Assembly (NCBI RefSeq): GCF_900110085.1
Contig: NZ_FOCK01000003.1
Coordinates: 248,001 to 312,000, forward strand
From: Prevotella sp. ne3005
GTDB lineage: Bacteria; Bacteroidota; Bacteroidia; Bacteroidales; Bacteroidaceae
Length of the DNA stretch: 64,000 nt
Direction: 5' to 3'
Shown: in pieces, positions 53,801-61,384 of the stretch
How the letters are laid out: the number at the start of each line of letters is the position of its first letter
Position numbering within the stretch: position 1 is the stretch's first letter
The notes under the pieces: model-generated
The model's input: the letters and a program-made list of their open reading frames with translations, nothing else
Told to the model about the DNA's origin: nothing
The model's database searches: none
Position numbers and translations under genes: made by a program

Positions 53801-53832
53801 CAAATATAGGGAGATTTTCTGATATTTCCAAA
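53801..53832 (-). promoter_or_regulatory. Promoter of the duplicated-domain gene
   Basis: Minus strand TTTG (53832-53829), 20-nt spacer, TATATTTG (53808-53801). The rest of the 332-bp gap 53755-54086 holds three CTGACACCT direct repeats (about 53961-53993) and two related palindromes (53998-54022, 54068-54084); no gene is supported. Confidence 0.72.
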
Positions 53833-53997
53833 TTATCAGGCAACTATTTTATAAATGACACAGTTGAGGCTATCTCTAATACATATTTTAAAACATAACT
53901 GACACTTCTTACACTTCTGACATAACTTATTGTATATTAGAAATATACAGACTTTGATATCTGACACCTAACTGACACCTAAACTGACACCTATGTC

Positions 53998-54084
53998 AAA
54001 GTAAAACAACTTGTTTTACTTTGTAAGAGATAGTCTCTTTGCCTCGTTAAGATAGTCTTTTACAGACCAAAACAAATTGTTTTG
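53998..54084. repeat. Two related palindromes with core AAAACAA-N-TTGTTTT
   Basis: The first (53998-54022) has 12-bp arms AAAGTAAAACAA / TTGTTTTACTTT around one base; the second (54068-54084) has 8-bp arms CAAAACAA / TTGTTTTG around one base. Centres are 66 bp apart. The second begins 3 bp downstream of the FAH gene stop codon. Confidence 0.65.
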
Positions 54085-54086
54085 CA

Positions 54087-54704
54087 TCACTTGCAATTAA
54101 ACTCTAACACTTTGCGCTCTTCGAGATAGCCTTCAAGGTGGTCGTCGATATGGACAGGACCAACGCCTGCCGGGGTGCCGGTATAGAGGATATCACCCGT
54201 CTTCAACGTGAAGAACTGGGAGATATAGGCGATAATCTCATCGACACGATAAAGCATATCGCTGGTACAGCCTTCCTGAACCGTCTTGCCATTGATATCC
54301 AGATGGAAATGAACTGCCTGTACATCGAGGAACTTCTCCTTTGGCACCCACTCGCCAATGGCGGCAGAGCCATCAAAACCCTTGCAGATGGTCCAAGGCT
54401 GGCCTGCCTGTGAGGCTTTCTTCTGCAAATCGCGCGCCGTAAAGTCGATGCCAACCGTCAGAGCATCGTAATAACGATGTGCAAAGCGCTCGGGGATATT
54501 CTTGCCTAAGCGGCAGATGCGAACCACCACCTCAGTCTCGTAATCAATACGCCCGAGATGGTCAGGAATGAAAAACGGTTTCCCTTGATTCAGGATGGCA
54601 GAGTCGGCCTTCGTAAAAATCACAGGCTCATCAGGGCGCTTCAGCGTACCATGGAGTTCCTGATTATGGGCGGCATAGTTCATGCCAATGGCAAATATCT
54701 TCAT
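54087..54704 (-). CDS. Fumarylacetoacetate hydrolase (FAH) family protein
   Basis: 205 residues from the ATG at 54704, which lies just downstream of the promoter box; an in-frame upstream ATG at 54761 would sit inside the tsf terminator. FAH fold motifs: IFAIGMNYAAHNQEL, the metal ligands around IDYETEVVVRI, FTARDLQKKASQAGQPW, and GDILYTGTPAGVGP. Members act as acylpyruvases or hydratases/decarboxylases on 2-oxo acids. The short single-domain length fits acylpyruvate hydrolase or oxaloacetate-decarboxylase types (FAHD1-like); substrate not determined. Confidence 0.92.
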   Translation of the reverse strand: MKIFAIGMNYAAHNQELHGTLKRPDEPVIFTKADSAILNQGKPFFIPDHLGRIDYETEVVVRICRLGKNIPERFAHRYYDALTVGIDFTARDLQKKASQAGQPWTICKGFDGSAAIGEWVPKEKFLDVQAVHFHLDINGKTVQEGCTSDMLYRVDEIIAYISQFFTLKTGDILYTGTPAGVGPVHIDDHLEGYLEERKVLEFNCK

Positions 54705-54725
54705 AACTTCAACTATTCTTTGGGG

Positions 54726-54758
54726 CAAAGGTACAAAAAAAAATCGGCACTGCGCAAA
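54726..54758 (-). promoter_or_regulatory. Promoter of the FAH gene, overlapping the tsf terminator
   Basis: Minus strand TTTG (54758-54755), 21-nt spacer, TACCTTTG (54733-54726). The -33 box lies in the loop of the terminator hairpin. Confidence 0.65.
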
Positions 54759-54769
54759 CAATGCCGATT
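54733..54769 (-). terminator. Intrinsic terminator of the rplM-rpsI-rpsB-tsf operon
   Basis: Stem AATCGGCA (54742-54749) / TGCCGATT (54762-54769), 12-nt loop, then a run of T on the minus strand. Confidence 0.85.
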
Positions 54770-54794
54770 CTTTTTAATATCTGGACTAAAAGGA

Positions 54795-55790
54795 TTAGTC
54801 AGCAACGAGTGTGAAGCGCTTGAAAGCGGTGATCTTCAGATCCTTGTCCTGCTTAGCGAGCCACTGAGCTACAGTAGCCTTGTCGCCATCACCGAACTGG
54901 AACTCCTGGTCTACCAGGCAGTTCTCCTTCAGGAACTTCTGAACACGACCCTTGGCGATGTTCTCGATCATAGGCATCTTCAGCTGAGCCTCGCCCTCGG
55001 GCTTAGCCTCAGCGATGATCTTACGGGCCTCATCAGCCTGAGCCTGTGTGAGCCAGCCCTTAGACATGTTACTCTCGATGTGATCCTCAGAATCAACGAG
55101 GTTGGGGTTCAGGCCAGCCTTCTTAAGCTTCATCTCTACATACTTCTCAACCTGCTCGAGCTTGGTCTTCTCGAAAGAGGTCTTGTACTCCTCGTCGAGG
55201 ATCTTCTGGTCAACGCTCTGAGCGTCGAGGGCTACGGGCTTCATGGCAGCCACCTGCATAGCTACGAGGTGACCCTGCTCTGCAGCGGGCTTGTTGGTCT
55301 GAACCATGGTGCACAGGGTGTGCTTACCCATGTGGTCATAAACCTCAATGTTGTCACCCTCGAGAGTCAGGTAGCCATCGAGCTCCATCTTCTCACCAGT
55401 GATACCAGAACGCTGTGTAACAGCCTCCTGAGCGGTCTGACCGTTGATGTCGAGAGCCTTCACAGCCTCAATGTCAGCAGCCTTGGCAGCGATAGCGGCA
55501 TCGAGGATGCTCTGGGTCAGAGCGATGAAATCGGCACCGTTGGCCACGAAGTCGGTCTCGCACTTCAGGGCGAGCATGGCGGCGAAGCCGTCAACAGCCT
55601 TTACGAGAACACAACCATTAGATGTCTCACGGTCGCTACGCTTGGCAGCGATGGCGAGGCCACGCTCACGGAGGAGCTCCTTGGCCTTATCGAAGTCGCC
55701 CTCAGCCTCGGTCAGAGCCTTCTTTACGTCAGCCAGACCTGCGCCTGTCATGGCACGAAGCTTCTTGATATCGTCAATTGAAATTGCCAT
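54795..55790 (-). CDS. tsf: Elongation factor Ts
   Basis: 331 residues, the longer form usual in Bacteroidetes. N-terminal UBA-like domain with ISIDDIKKLRAMTGAGLADVKKAL, then the EF-Tu-contacting core (KCETDFVANGADFIALTQSI; YDHMGKHTLCTMVQTN) and the C-terminal VDQEFQFGDGDKATVAQWL. It exchanges GDP for GTP on EF-Tu. The 42-bp spacer to rpsB consists entirely of short TTAAAGT/TTAAAGA repeats. Confidence 0.97.
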   Translation of the reverse strand: MAISIDDIKKLRAMTGAGLADVKKALTEAEGDFDKAKELLRERGLAIAAKRSDRETSNGCVLVKAVDGFAAMLALKCETDFVANGADFIALTQSILDAAIAAKAADIEAVKALDINGQTAQEAVTQRSGITGEKMELDGYLTLEGDNIEVYDHMGKHTLCTMVQTNKPAAEQGHLVAMQVAAMKPVALDAQSVDQKILDEEYKTSFEKTKLEQVEKYVEMKLKKAGLNPNLVDSEDHIESNMSKGWLTQAQADEARKIIAEAKPEGEAQLKMPMIENIAKGRVQKFLKENCLVDQEFQFGDGDKATVAQWLAKQDKDLKITAFKRFTLVAD

Positions 55791-55832
55791 AATTATCTTT
55801 AAACTTTAATCTTTAAACTTTAACCTTTATGA

Positions 55833-56669
55833 TTACTCAGCGGCGGGAGCCTCTTCCTCTGCAGGAGCAGCCTCCTCAGCGGCAGGAGCATCCTTGCGGG
55901 CACGACGGGCAGCGCGCTTTGGCTTTGCCTCCTCATCGGCCTCATCCTGAGCTTCAGCAGCCTTCTCGTCAGCCTTCTCAGCCTTACGCTCCTCGATACC
56001 CTCGGCGATGGCAGCGCAGCAAGCGTTGAGGATGGTCTCTACGCTGTCCTTAGCATCATCGTTGGCAGGGATTACGAAGTCTACGTTGTTGGGATCAGAG
56101 TTCGTATCAACGATACCGAACACAGGGATACCCAGGCGGTTAGCCTCACGAACGGCAATCTGCTCCTTCAGCACGTCAACCACGAAGAGGGCGCTGGGCA
56201 GACGAGTCAGATCAGCGATAGAACCGAGGTTCTTCTCCAGCTTGGCACGCTGACGAGTGATCTGCAGCAGCTCACGCTTTGAGAGGTTTGAGTAGGTACC
56301 ATCAGCCATCAGACGATCGATGTTCGCCATTTTCTTAACGGCCTTGCGAATTGTCGGGAAATTGGTGAGCATACCACCGGGCCAGCGCTCAATCACATAA
56401 GGCATGTTGACGCTGGTAGCCTTCTCGGCAATCACTTCCTTTGTCTGTTTTTTAGTAGCGACGAACAGCACTTTCTTGCCACTCTTGGCAATCTGCTTCA
56501 GTGCGTCAGCAGCCTCGTCGATCTTGGCTACTGTCTTGTGCAGGTCGATGATATGGATACCGTTACGCTCGGTATAGATGTAGGGAGCCATTGAAGGGTT
56601 CCACTTACGCTTCAGGTGACCGAAGTGACAGCCAGCCTGGAGCAACTGATCAAAATTTGTTCTTGACAT
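55833..56669 (-). CDS. rpsB: 30S ribosomal protein S2
   Basis: 278 residues: a canonical S2 core (FDQLLQAGCHFGHLKRKWNP; YVIERWPGGMLTNFPTI; VPVFGIVDTNSDPNNVDFVIP-like segment) followed by a ~50-residue Ala/Glu/Lys low-complexity tail typical for Bacteroidetes S2. Third gene of the rplM-rpsI-rpsB-tsf operon. Confidence 0.97.
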   Translation of the reverse strand: MSRTNFDQLLQAGCHFGHLKRKWNPSMAPYIYTERNGIHIIDLHKTVAKIDEAADALKQIAKSGKKVLFVATKKQTKEVIAEKATSVNMPYVIERWPGGMLTNFPTIRKAVKKMANIDRLMADGTYSNLSKRELLQITRQRAKLEKNLGSIADLTRLPSALFVVDVLKEQIAVREANRLGIPVFGIVDTNSDPNNVDFVIPANDDAKDSVETILNACCAAIAEGIEERKAEKADEKAAEAQDEADEEAKPKRAARRARKDAPAAEEAAPAEEEAPAAE

Positions 56670-56749
56670 TTTGCTAAATTCTTTAAATTGTTTACTTTCC
56701 TTTTAATTCTTTTTAGAATCAGCCGGGAGGTAGTCGCCGTCCTGGGGCT

Positions 56750-56780
56750 TTCCTAGGCGATCCTAGGCAATTCTAGGGGG
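56750..56780. repeat. CCTAGG-rich intergenic repeat, copy 2
   Basis: CCTAGG at 56752 and 56762 and CTAGG at 56773, about 10-bp spacing, in the rpsI-rpsB spacer. Same kind of array as at 3630-3662. Confidence 0.6.
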
Positions 56781-56834
56781 AGGGGGAATCCTACCGGTTT
56801 AGATACTAAACTTGCGCTCAGCTCTTCAGCGGGA

Positions 56835-57221
56835 TTAACGCTTACTGAACTGGAAGCGACGACGTGCCTTGGGACGACCCGGCTTCTTACGCTCAACCTC
56901 ACGGCTATCACGAGTCATGAAACCTGCATCCTTCAGCTTCTTCTTATCCTCGGCATTGATCTTTACCAGTGCACGGGCAATGGCAAGGCGCAGAGCCTGG
57001 CTCTGACCAGTGAAGCCACCACCGTCGAGGTTGACCTTGATGTCATACTTCTCTGCTACCTCAAGCAGGTTCAGCGGCTGCTTAACCACATACTGCAGAA
57101 TAGCTGAGGGGAAATATACCTCTAAATCCTTCTTGTTGATCGTGATCTTACCTGTACCCTCAGAAACATATACACGGGCTACAGAGCTCTTACGACGACC
57201 TATTGCGTTAATTACTTCCAT
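56835..57221 (-). CDS. rpsI: 30S ribosomal protein S9
   Basis: 128 residues. Typical S9: NAIGRRKSSVARVYVSEGTG at the start, GGGFTGQSQALRLAIARAL in the middle and the basic tail ERKKPGRPKARRRFQFSKR that reaches the P-site tRNA. It follows rplM by 9 bp. Confidence 0.98.
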   Translation of the reverse strand: MEVINAIGRRKSSVARVYVSEGTGKITINKKDLEVYFPSAILQYVVKQPLNLLEVAEKYDIKVNLDGGGFTGQSQALRLAIARALVKINAEDKKKLKDAGFMTRDSREVERKKPGRPKARRRFQFSKR

Positions 57222-57230
57222 CTTTCCTTA

Positions 57231-57692
57231 TTATTTATACTGGTTAATATCAATAGTCTTGGGCTGCTGAGCGGCATGGGGATGCTCTGTTCCCTCATAG
57301 ATGTAAAGATTGTTCAGCAGGCTGCGTCCGAGAGGACCTTTTGGCAGCATACCCTTCACAGCGTGACGAAGCATCTTGTCGACACCACCATTCTTCTTAC
57401 GAAGCTCGGCAGGTGTGTTGAAGCGCTGGCCACCAGGATAACCTGTGTAGCGAGTGTAGACCTTGTCAGTCTCTTTCTTACCAGTGAATACTACCTTATC
57501 GGCATTGATAAGGATTACGTTGTCACCGCAATCAACGTGCGGAGTGAAAGTTGGCTTGTACTTTCCGCGAATCAGCTTTGCTACCTTAGAAGCGAGACGA
57601 CCAACAACCTGGTCTGTGGCATCGATTACCACCCACTCCTTCTTTGCTGTTTCCTTATTAACAGAAAGCGTCTTGTAACTTAAAGTGTTCAT
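57231..57692 (-). CDS. rplM: 50S ribosomal protein L13
   Basis: 153 residues from the ATG at 57692 (MNTLSYKTLSVNKETAKKEW); an upstream in-frame start at 57743 would run through the structured leader and is rejected. Family motifs: VVIDATDQVVGRLASKVA, HVDCGDNVILINADKVVFTG and the VKGMLPKGPLGRSLLNNLYIY end. First gene of the operon; about 210 nt of structured leader precede it. Confidence 0.97.
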   Translation of the reverse strand: MNTLSYKTLSVNKETAKKEWVVIDATDQVVGRLASKVAKLIRGKYKPTFTPHVDCGDNVILINADKVVFTGKKETDKVYTRYTGYPGGQRFNTPAELRKKNGGVDKMLRHAVKGMLPKGPLGRSLLNNLYIYEGTEHPHAAQQPKTIDINQYK

Positions 57693-57903
57693 TTCTTTTT
57701 TAAATTTTACTACTAAAAAACAGTTTACTATACTTGCACACATAAACTCGCCACCGAGAGTCTAAACCCGGCTGCAAGTCTAACGAATGCTGGAACCTTG
57801 CGATTCCATTGATGAACCAGCGATTCACGAACCACTGCGCCCGGCCAAAGACGCCGCTATTCACACCCTGATTCACGGGGATTCTAAGTCTCTCCCCAAT
57901 AAT
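57693..57903 (-). promoter_or_regulatory. Structured leader of rplM (L13 leader-type autoregulatory RNA candidate)
   Basis: The -7 box TACCTTTG (57918-57911, minus strand) sets the transcript start near 57903, giving about 210 nt of leader. It folds into several hairpins: GGGGAG...CCCC near the 5' end, and CTTGCA...TGCAAG near the start codon enclosing an ACTC/GAGT hairpin. An L13 leader motif is described for Bacteroidia and such leaders are bound by their own ribosomal protein. Match to that motif is inferred from position and structure, not searched. The rest of the 437-bp gap 57693-58129 is the promoter and the opposing promoter at 58043-58073. Confidence 0.6.
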
Positions 57904-58042
57904 CGGACTGCAAAGGTACACATATTTTGCTTTTTAGGCGCAGCTTTGCCCTCCGCGAATCGAAGATTTATGATTATTTAACTATTTAAAGACCTATGCA
58001 CAGATGCATATCACAAAAAAATGAAACTTTTTATTGAAAAGG

Positions 58043-58073
58043 TTGGCTATTACACAAAAATGTAGTAATTTTG
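58043..58073 (+). promoter_or_regulatory. Promoter of the acyl-ACP gene cluster
   Basis: TTGG at 58043-58046, 19-nt spacer, TAATTTTG at 58066-58073; first start codon at 58130. Confidence 0.7.
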
Positions 58074-58129
58074 CAGCCGAATTATAAATAAGGTATTATA
58101 TTATATAGAGAAAACGCATAAAAAGATAT

Positions 58130-59644
58130 ATGCAGAAAAGCGTTATTGAATATCTTGTAGCTACCGCAACAAAATATCCAGAAAAGACAGCGGTTCAGGA
58201 TTCCACCGGCAGTATCACCTTTGCCGAGCTGCTCCGTTCAGCATACGTCATTGCCGACGACATCAAGGCAAAAGGATTATGGAAATCACCTGTTGGCGTC
58301 TTTATTCCAAAAGGGTGTTTGATGATACAGGCATTTGCCGGCATCAATATGAGTGGGAATTTCTATATACCCTTAGATACCAAGTCGCCCGACAGTCGCA
58401 TACTTTCTATCCTTAACGTGCTGGAGTCGGAGATCATCATTACCGACAGGGTTCACGAACAGCAGGTGAAAGGAATGTGCGACAAGCAGATCATCGTGAT
58501 AGAGGACGTACTTGAAAACCAGCCTAAAACCGATGTCAACGCAGAGTATTATCTTGCCGGGCAGATCGATACGGATCCTGTCTACTCCATTTTCACCTCT
58601 GGCTCTACTGGTACGCCAAAGGGGGTTGTGATTGCACATAGAGGGGTGATTGACTATATCGACTGGGCTGTCAGCACGTTTAACGTGACCAGTGATGCCA
58701 TTATTGGCAACCAGGCTCCATTCTATTTTGACAACTCTACCCTCGACATATACCTGATGTATGCGACAGGCGCTACACTTGACATTATCCCGGAGATGCA
58801 CTTCTCTTTCCCTGCCAAGTTGGTGGACTATCTGAACGAGCATCAGATTACATTTGTGTTCTGGGTACCCTTTGCACTGATCAATGTGGCCAACTTCGAC
58901 ATCTTCAAGGACAAGAAGCCTCAATATCTGAAAGATATACTCTTTGCTGGCGAGGTCATGCCGAACAAGCATCTCAACTACTGGCGCAAATACCTGCCCG
59001 ACTGCCGATATGCCAACCTATACGGTCCAACGGAAATCACCGTTGACTGCACTTTCTATCAGGTAGACAGGGAGTTTGCTGATGACGAGCCCCTGCCCAT
59101 CGGTGTGGCTTGTCGGAATAGCGGCGTACTCATCTTAGTAGACCAGCAACGCGAAGCTGGTGTCAACGAGGAAGGCGAGTTGTGTGTACGCGGCTCTTCA
59201 CTGGCCCTTGGCTACTACAATGACTGGGAGAAGACGCAAAATGCCTTTATCCAGAACCCGCTCAACAAGCATTATCCCGAGACCATCTACTGTACAGGTG
59301 ACATCGTCTTCAAGAACGAACGTGGCGAGATCATGTACGTGGGCCGGAAAGACTCACAGATTAAGCATAATGGCTACCGCATCGAACTTGGAGAGATTGA
59401 GAACGCGGTACTGGGCAGTAAGATGGTAGACAACTGTTGTGCCGTTTACGACTTCACCAACAAGAAGATTGTGCTCTATTATCAGGCTCCAGAGGAGTTG
59501 AACCTCAGCGCCTTCAGGAAAGCCGTCTCCGACAAGCTTCCCCGCTACATGTTACCATCCAAGTATTTCCGCGAGGAATCCCTCAAGCAGAATGCGAGTG
59601 GAAAGATTGACAGGTCATATTACAAGGGTATCACGAATGAATAG
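58130..59644 (+). CDS. DltA-like amino acid/acid-adenylating enzyme
   Basis: 504 residues, stand-alone adenylation domain. Core motifs: P-loop-like FTSGSTGTPKGVVIAHRG, A5 NLYGPTEITVDCTF, A7 YCTGDIVFKNERGEIMYVGRKDSQIKHNGYRIELGEIE, A10 catalytic Lys in NASGKIDRSYY. The A4 segment reads FYFDNSTLDIY; its Asp is the position that in DltA and NRPS A-domains holds the alpha-amino group, so an amino acid substrate is likely. It would load one of the carrier proteins encoded nearby. First gene of the cluster; the next gene overlaps by 8 bp. Confidence 0.88.
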   Translation: MQKSVIEYLVATATKYPEKTAVQDSTGSITFAELLRSAYVIADDIKAKGLWKSPVGVFIPKGCLMIQAFAGINMSGNFYIPLDTKSPDSRILSILNVLESEIIITDRVHEQQVKGMCDKQIIVIEDVLENQPKTDVNAEYYLAGQIDTDPVYSIFTSGSTGTPKGVVIAHRGVIDYIDWAVSTFNVTSDAIIGNQAPFYFDNSTLDIYLMYATGATLDIIPEMHFSFPAKLVDYLNEHQITFVFWVPFALINVANFDIFKDKKPQYLKDILFAGEVMPNKHLNYWRKYLPDCRYANLYGPTEITVDCTFYQVDREFADDEPLPIGVACRNSGVLILVDQQREAGVNEEGELCVRGSSLALGYYNDWEKTQNAFIQNPLNKHYPETIYCTGDIVFKNERGEIMYVGRKDSQIKHNGYRIELGEIENAVLGSKMVDNCCAVYDFTNKKIVLYYQAPEELNLSAFRKAVSDKLPRYMLPSKYFREESLKQNASGKIDRSYYKGITNE

Positions 59645-60404
59645 TTTCAGTAGCATCTCATCGACAGAGATCTTAGATTTTGTCTCCAACTTCAAGAATT
59701 CGCACGAGGTCATGTTCTCCAACTATTTTGGGCTGAAGGACAGCGAGAATTATGAGATTCTAAAGGTTGACGGAACTATTATGCTCCGTAAGAAAGAGCA
59801 CAACTTCTACCGGTTGTTTATGCTGTCTGCAAACAAGGAAGAATTGATCTCGATACTCAATTCCCTGCAAGGTGAAACATACGTTATCAACATCCCCACA
59901 AAAAAAGGACTGGGGTGTTGGGAGGAAATTCTGTCCGCTGGTGGTTTCACCTTCTTGGCGCAATATGACAGGTATTATAATCGACAGATAGAATACAGGG
60001 AAAGCGAAATCGGGACCTTTGCTGAAGAAGATGATGCAGATGCCATCATAAGCCTACTCTATGTCGAAGAGTTCTCCATTTACACGGACTATCTACCCAC
60101 TAAAGAGGAACTTATCAATATGATTAGGAATAGGCAGGTAATCATCAACAAAAAAGGAGACGATGTACTGGGTGTACTGATCTTCACGATAGAAGGCAAG
60201 AAATGCTATCTCAACATCTGGATAGACCGGAGCAAGGAGGGGCTCTACCTACTGTTCGATGCCTATAATATCATGAGAGAAAAGAGCATCCCCCTCTCCT
60301 ACTTCTGGGTAAAATCCACTAACAAGAAAATCATTAAACTTCATAAACTGACTGGGGCTGTCGCCGACGGACTCAGTGATTATTCATATATCAAAAGTAA
60401 ATAA
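59637..60404 (+). CDS. GNAT-like acyltransferase (tentative)
   Basis: 255 residues from the ATG at 59637, which overlaps the ligase stop by 8 bp; an in-frame upstream ATG at 59592 lies inside the ligase gene and is not used. The N-terminal half has no clear motif. The C-terminal ~115 residues look like a GNAT fold: helix pair IISLLYVEEFSIYTDYLPTK, strands VIINKKGDDVLGVLIFTIEG and CYLNIWIDRSKEG, and the closing NKKIIKLHKLTGAVADG, the place where GNATs have N-x-x-x-x-LH-x-x-x-GF. It may transfer the carrier-bound group to an amine. No active-site evidence beyond fold pattern. Confidence 0.65.
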   Translation: MNSFSSISSTEILDFVSNFKNSHEVMFSNYFGLKDSENYEILKVDGTIMLRKKEHNFYRLFMLSANKEELISILNSLQGETYVINIPTKKGLGCWEEILSAGGFTFLAQYDRYYNRQIEYRESEIGTFAEEDDADAIISLLYVEEFSIYTDYLPTKEELINMIRNRQVIINKKGDDVLGVLIFTIEGKKCYLNIWIDRSKEGLYLLFDAYNIMREKSIPLSYFWVKSTNKKIIKLHKLTGAVADGLSDYSYIKSK

Positions 60405-60406
60405 AA

Positions 60407-60634
60407 ATGAAATTAGAAGAATTTGTTAAACACTTTGCAGAACAGTTTGACGATACAGACCCTTCAGAGATTAAGTACGACACCGCGTTTCACGACCTCG
60501 AAGAATGGGGCTCGCTCGTTGCCATGGGCGTCATCGCGCTGGCAAAGACAAGATACGGCAAGGAGATTACCGGTAAGGAAATCAAAGCCTGTACAACTGT
60601 AGAAGACCTTTTTAACACCATTGCCTCGAAGTAA
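60407..60634 (+). CDS. Acyl/aminoacyl carrier protein 1
   Basis: 75 residues, four-helix carrier protein. Ser36 in LEEWGSLVAMGVIAL is the phosphopantetheine site (the usual Asp before Ser is Gly here, as WGSL in DltC-type and some other carriers). It starts 2 bp after the GNAT-like gene and is followed 6 bp later by the reductase gene, so it is the shared carrier for the cluster enzymes. Confidence 0.88.
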   Translation: MKLEEFVKHFAEQFDDTDPSEIKYDTAFHDLEEWGSLVAMGVIALAKTRYGKEITGKEIKACTTVEDLFNTIASK

Positions 60635-60640
60635 GAAGAC

Positions 60641-61384
60641 ATGAGTGATTTTAATCCTTTCTCCCTAACAAGCAAAACCGTTTTGGTAACGGGTGCCTCA
60701 TCTGGCATTGGAAGAGCTGTGGCTATAGCATGCTCTAAGATGGGTGCCAGACTGGTGCTTCTTGGACGAAATAAGCAGAAACTTGAGACAACTCTCGGGC
60801 TCTTGGCTGGTGATGGACACATGACTCTCGCTGCCGACCTGACAGAAAGGGGCACCTTCGTTCGGATGACGGATACACTACCTGCACTTGACGGCATCGT
60901 ACACTGTGCAGGTATCGGGCAGAGAGCACTCTGCAAGCAACTGACAGAGCAGGATGTAGACAGCATCATGGATACCAACTTCAAGGGACCGATATTACTG
61001 CAGCAGACGCTACTTGAGCAGAAGAAAGTCAAAAAGGGAGGGTCTATTGTCTTTCTTTCCTCCATTGCTGCCTGCTCTCCAAGTATTGGGCATGCCGTTT
61101 ATAGTGCCTCCAAAGGTGCAATCATCTCTTATGCCAAGTGTCTTAGTCTTGAATTGGCTCCAAGAAAGATCAGAGTAAATTGCATCAGCCCAGCTATGGT
61201 GTGGACAGACCTCATCAGGAACGAGGGATTAGACGAGGATCAGTTGAAGGAAGACGAGAGCCGATATCCGCTAAAGCGCTATGGACAGCCTGAGGATATT
61301 GCCAACCTAGCTATCTATATGCTTTCTGATGCATCAAGCTGGATGACAGGGTCGAACGTTAAAATCTCTGGAGGGACCTATTAA
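60641..61384 (+). CDS. SDR-family 3-oxoacyl-ACP reductase-like enzyme
   Basis: 247 residues. NAD(P)-binding VLVTGASSGIGRAVAIACSK, the Arg in LLGRNKQKLE favouring NADPH, the Asn of the tetrad in DTNFKGPILL, Ser in VFLSSIAACSP and Tyr-Lys in YSASKGAIISYAK. It ends in the FabG-like MTGSNVKISGGTY. It probably reduces the beta-keto product of the KAS III-like enzyme. Overlaps the next gene by 1 bp (TAATG). Confidence 0.9.
   Translation: MSDFNPFSLTSKTVLVTGASSGIGRAVAIACSKMGARLVLLGRNKQKLETTLGLLAGDGHMTLAADLTERGTFVRMTDTLPALDGIVHCAGIGQRALCKQLTEQDVDSIMDTNFKGPILLQQTLLEQKKVKKGGSIVFLSSIAACSPSIGHAVYSASKGAIISYAKCLSLELAPRKIRVNCISPAMVWTDLIRNEGLDEDQLKEDESRYPLKRYGQPEDIANLAIYMLSDASSWMTGSNVKISGGTY

Noticed and set aside
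54558..55781. 407-codon open frame on the + strand
   Set aside because: Antisense to tsf; leucine/serine-rich sequence without motifs, a product of tsf codon usage.
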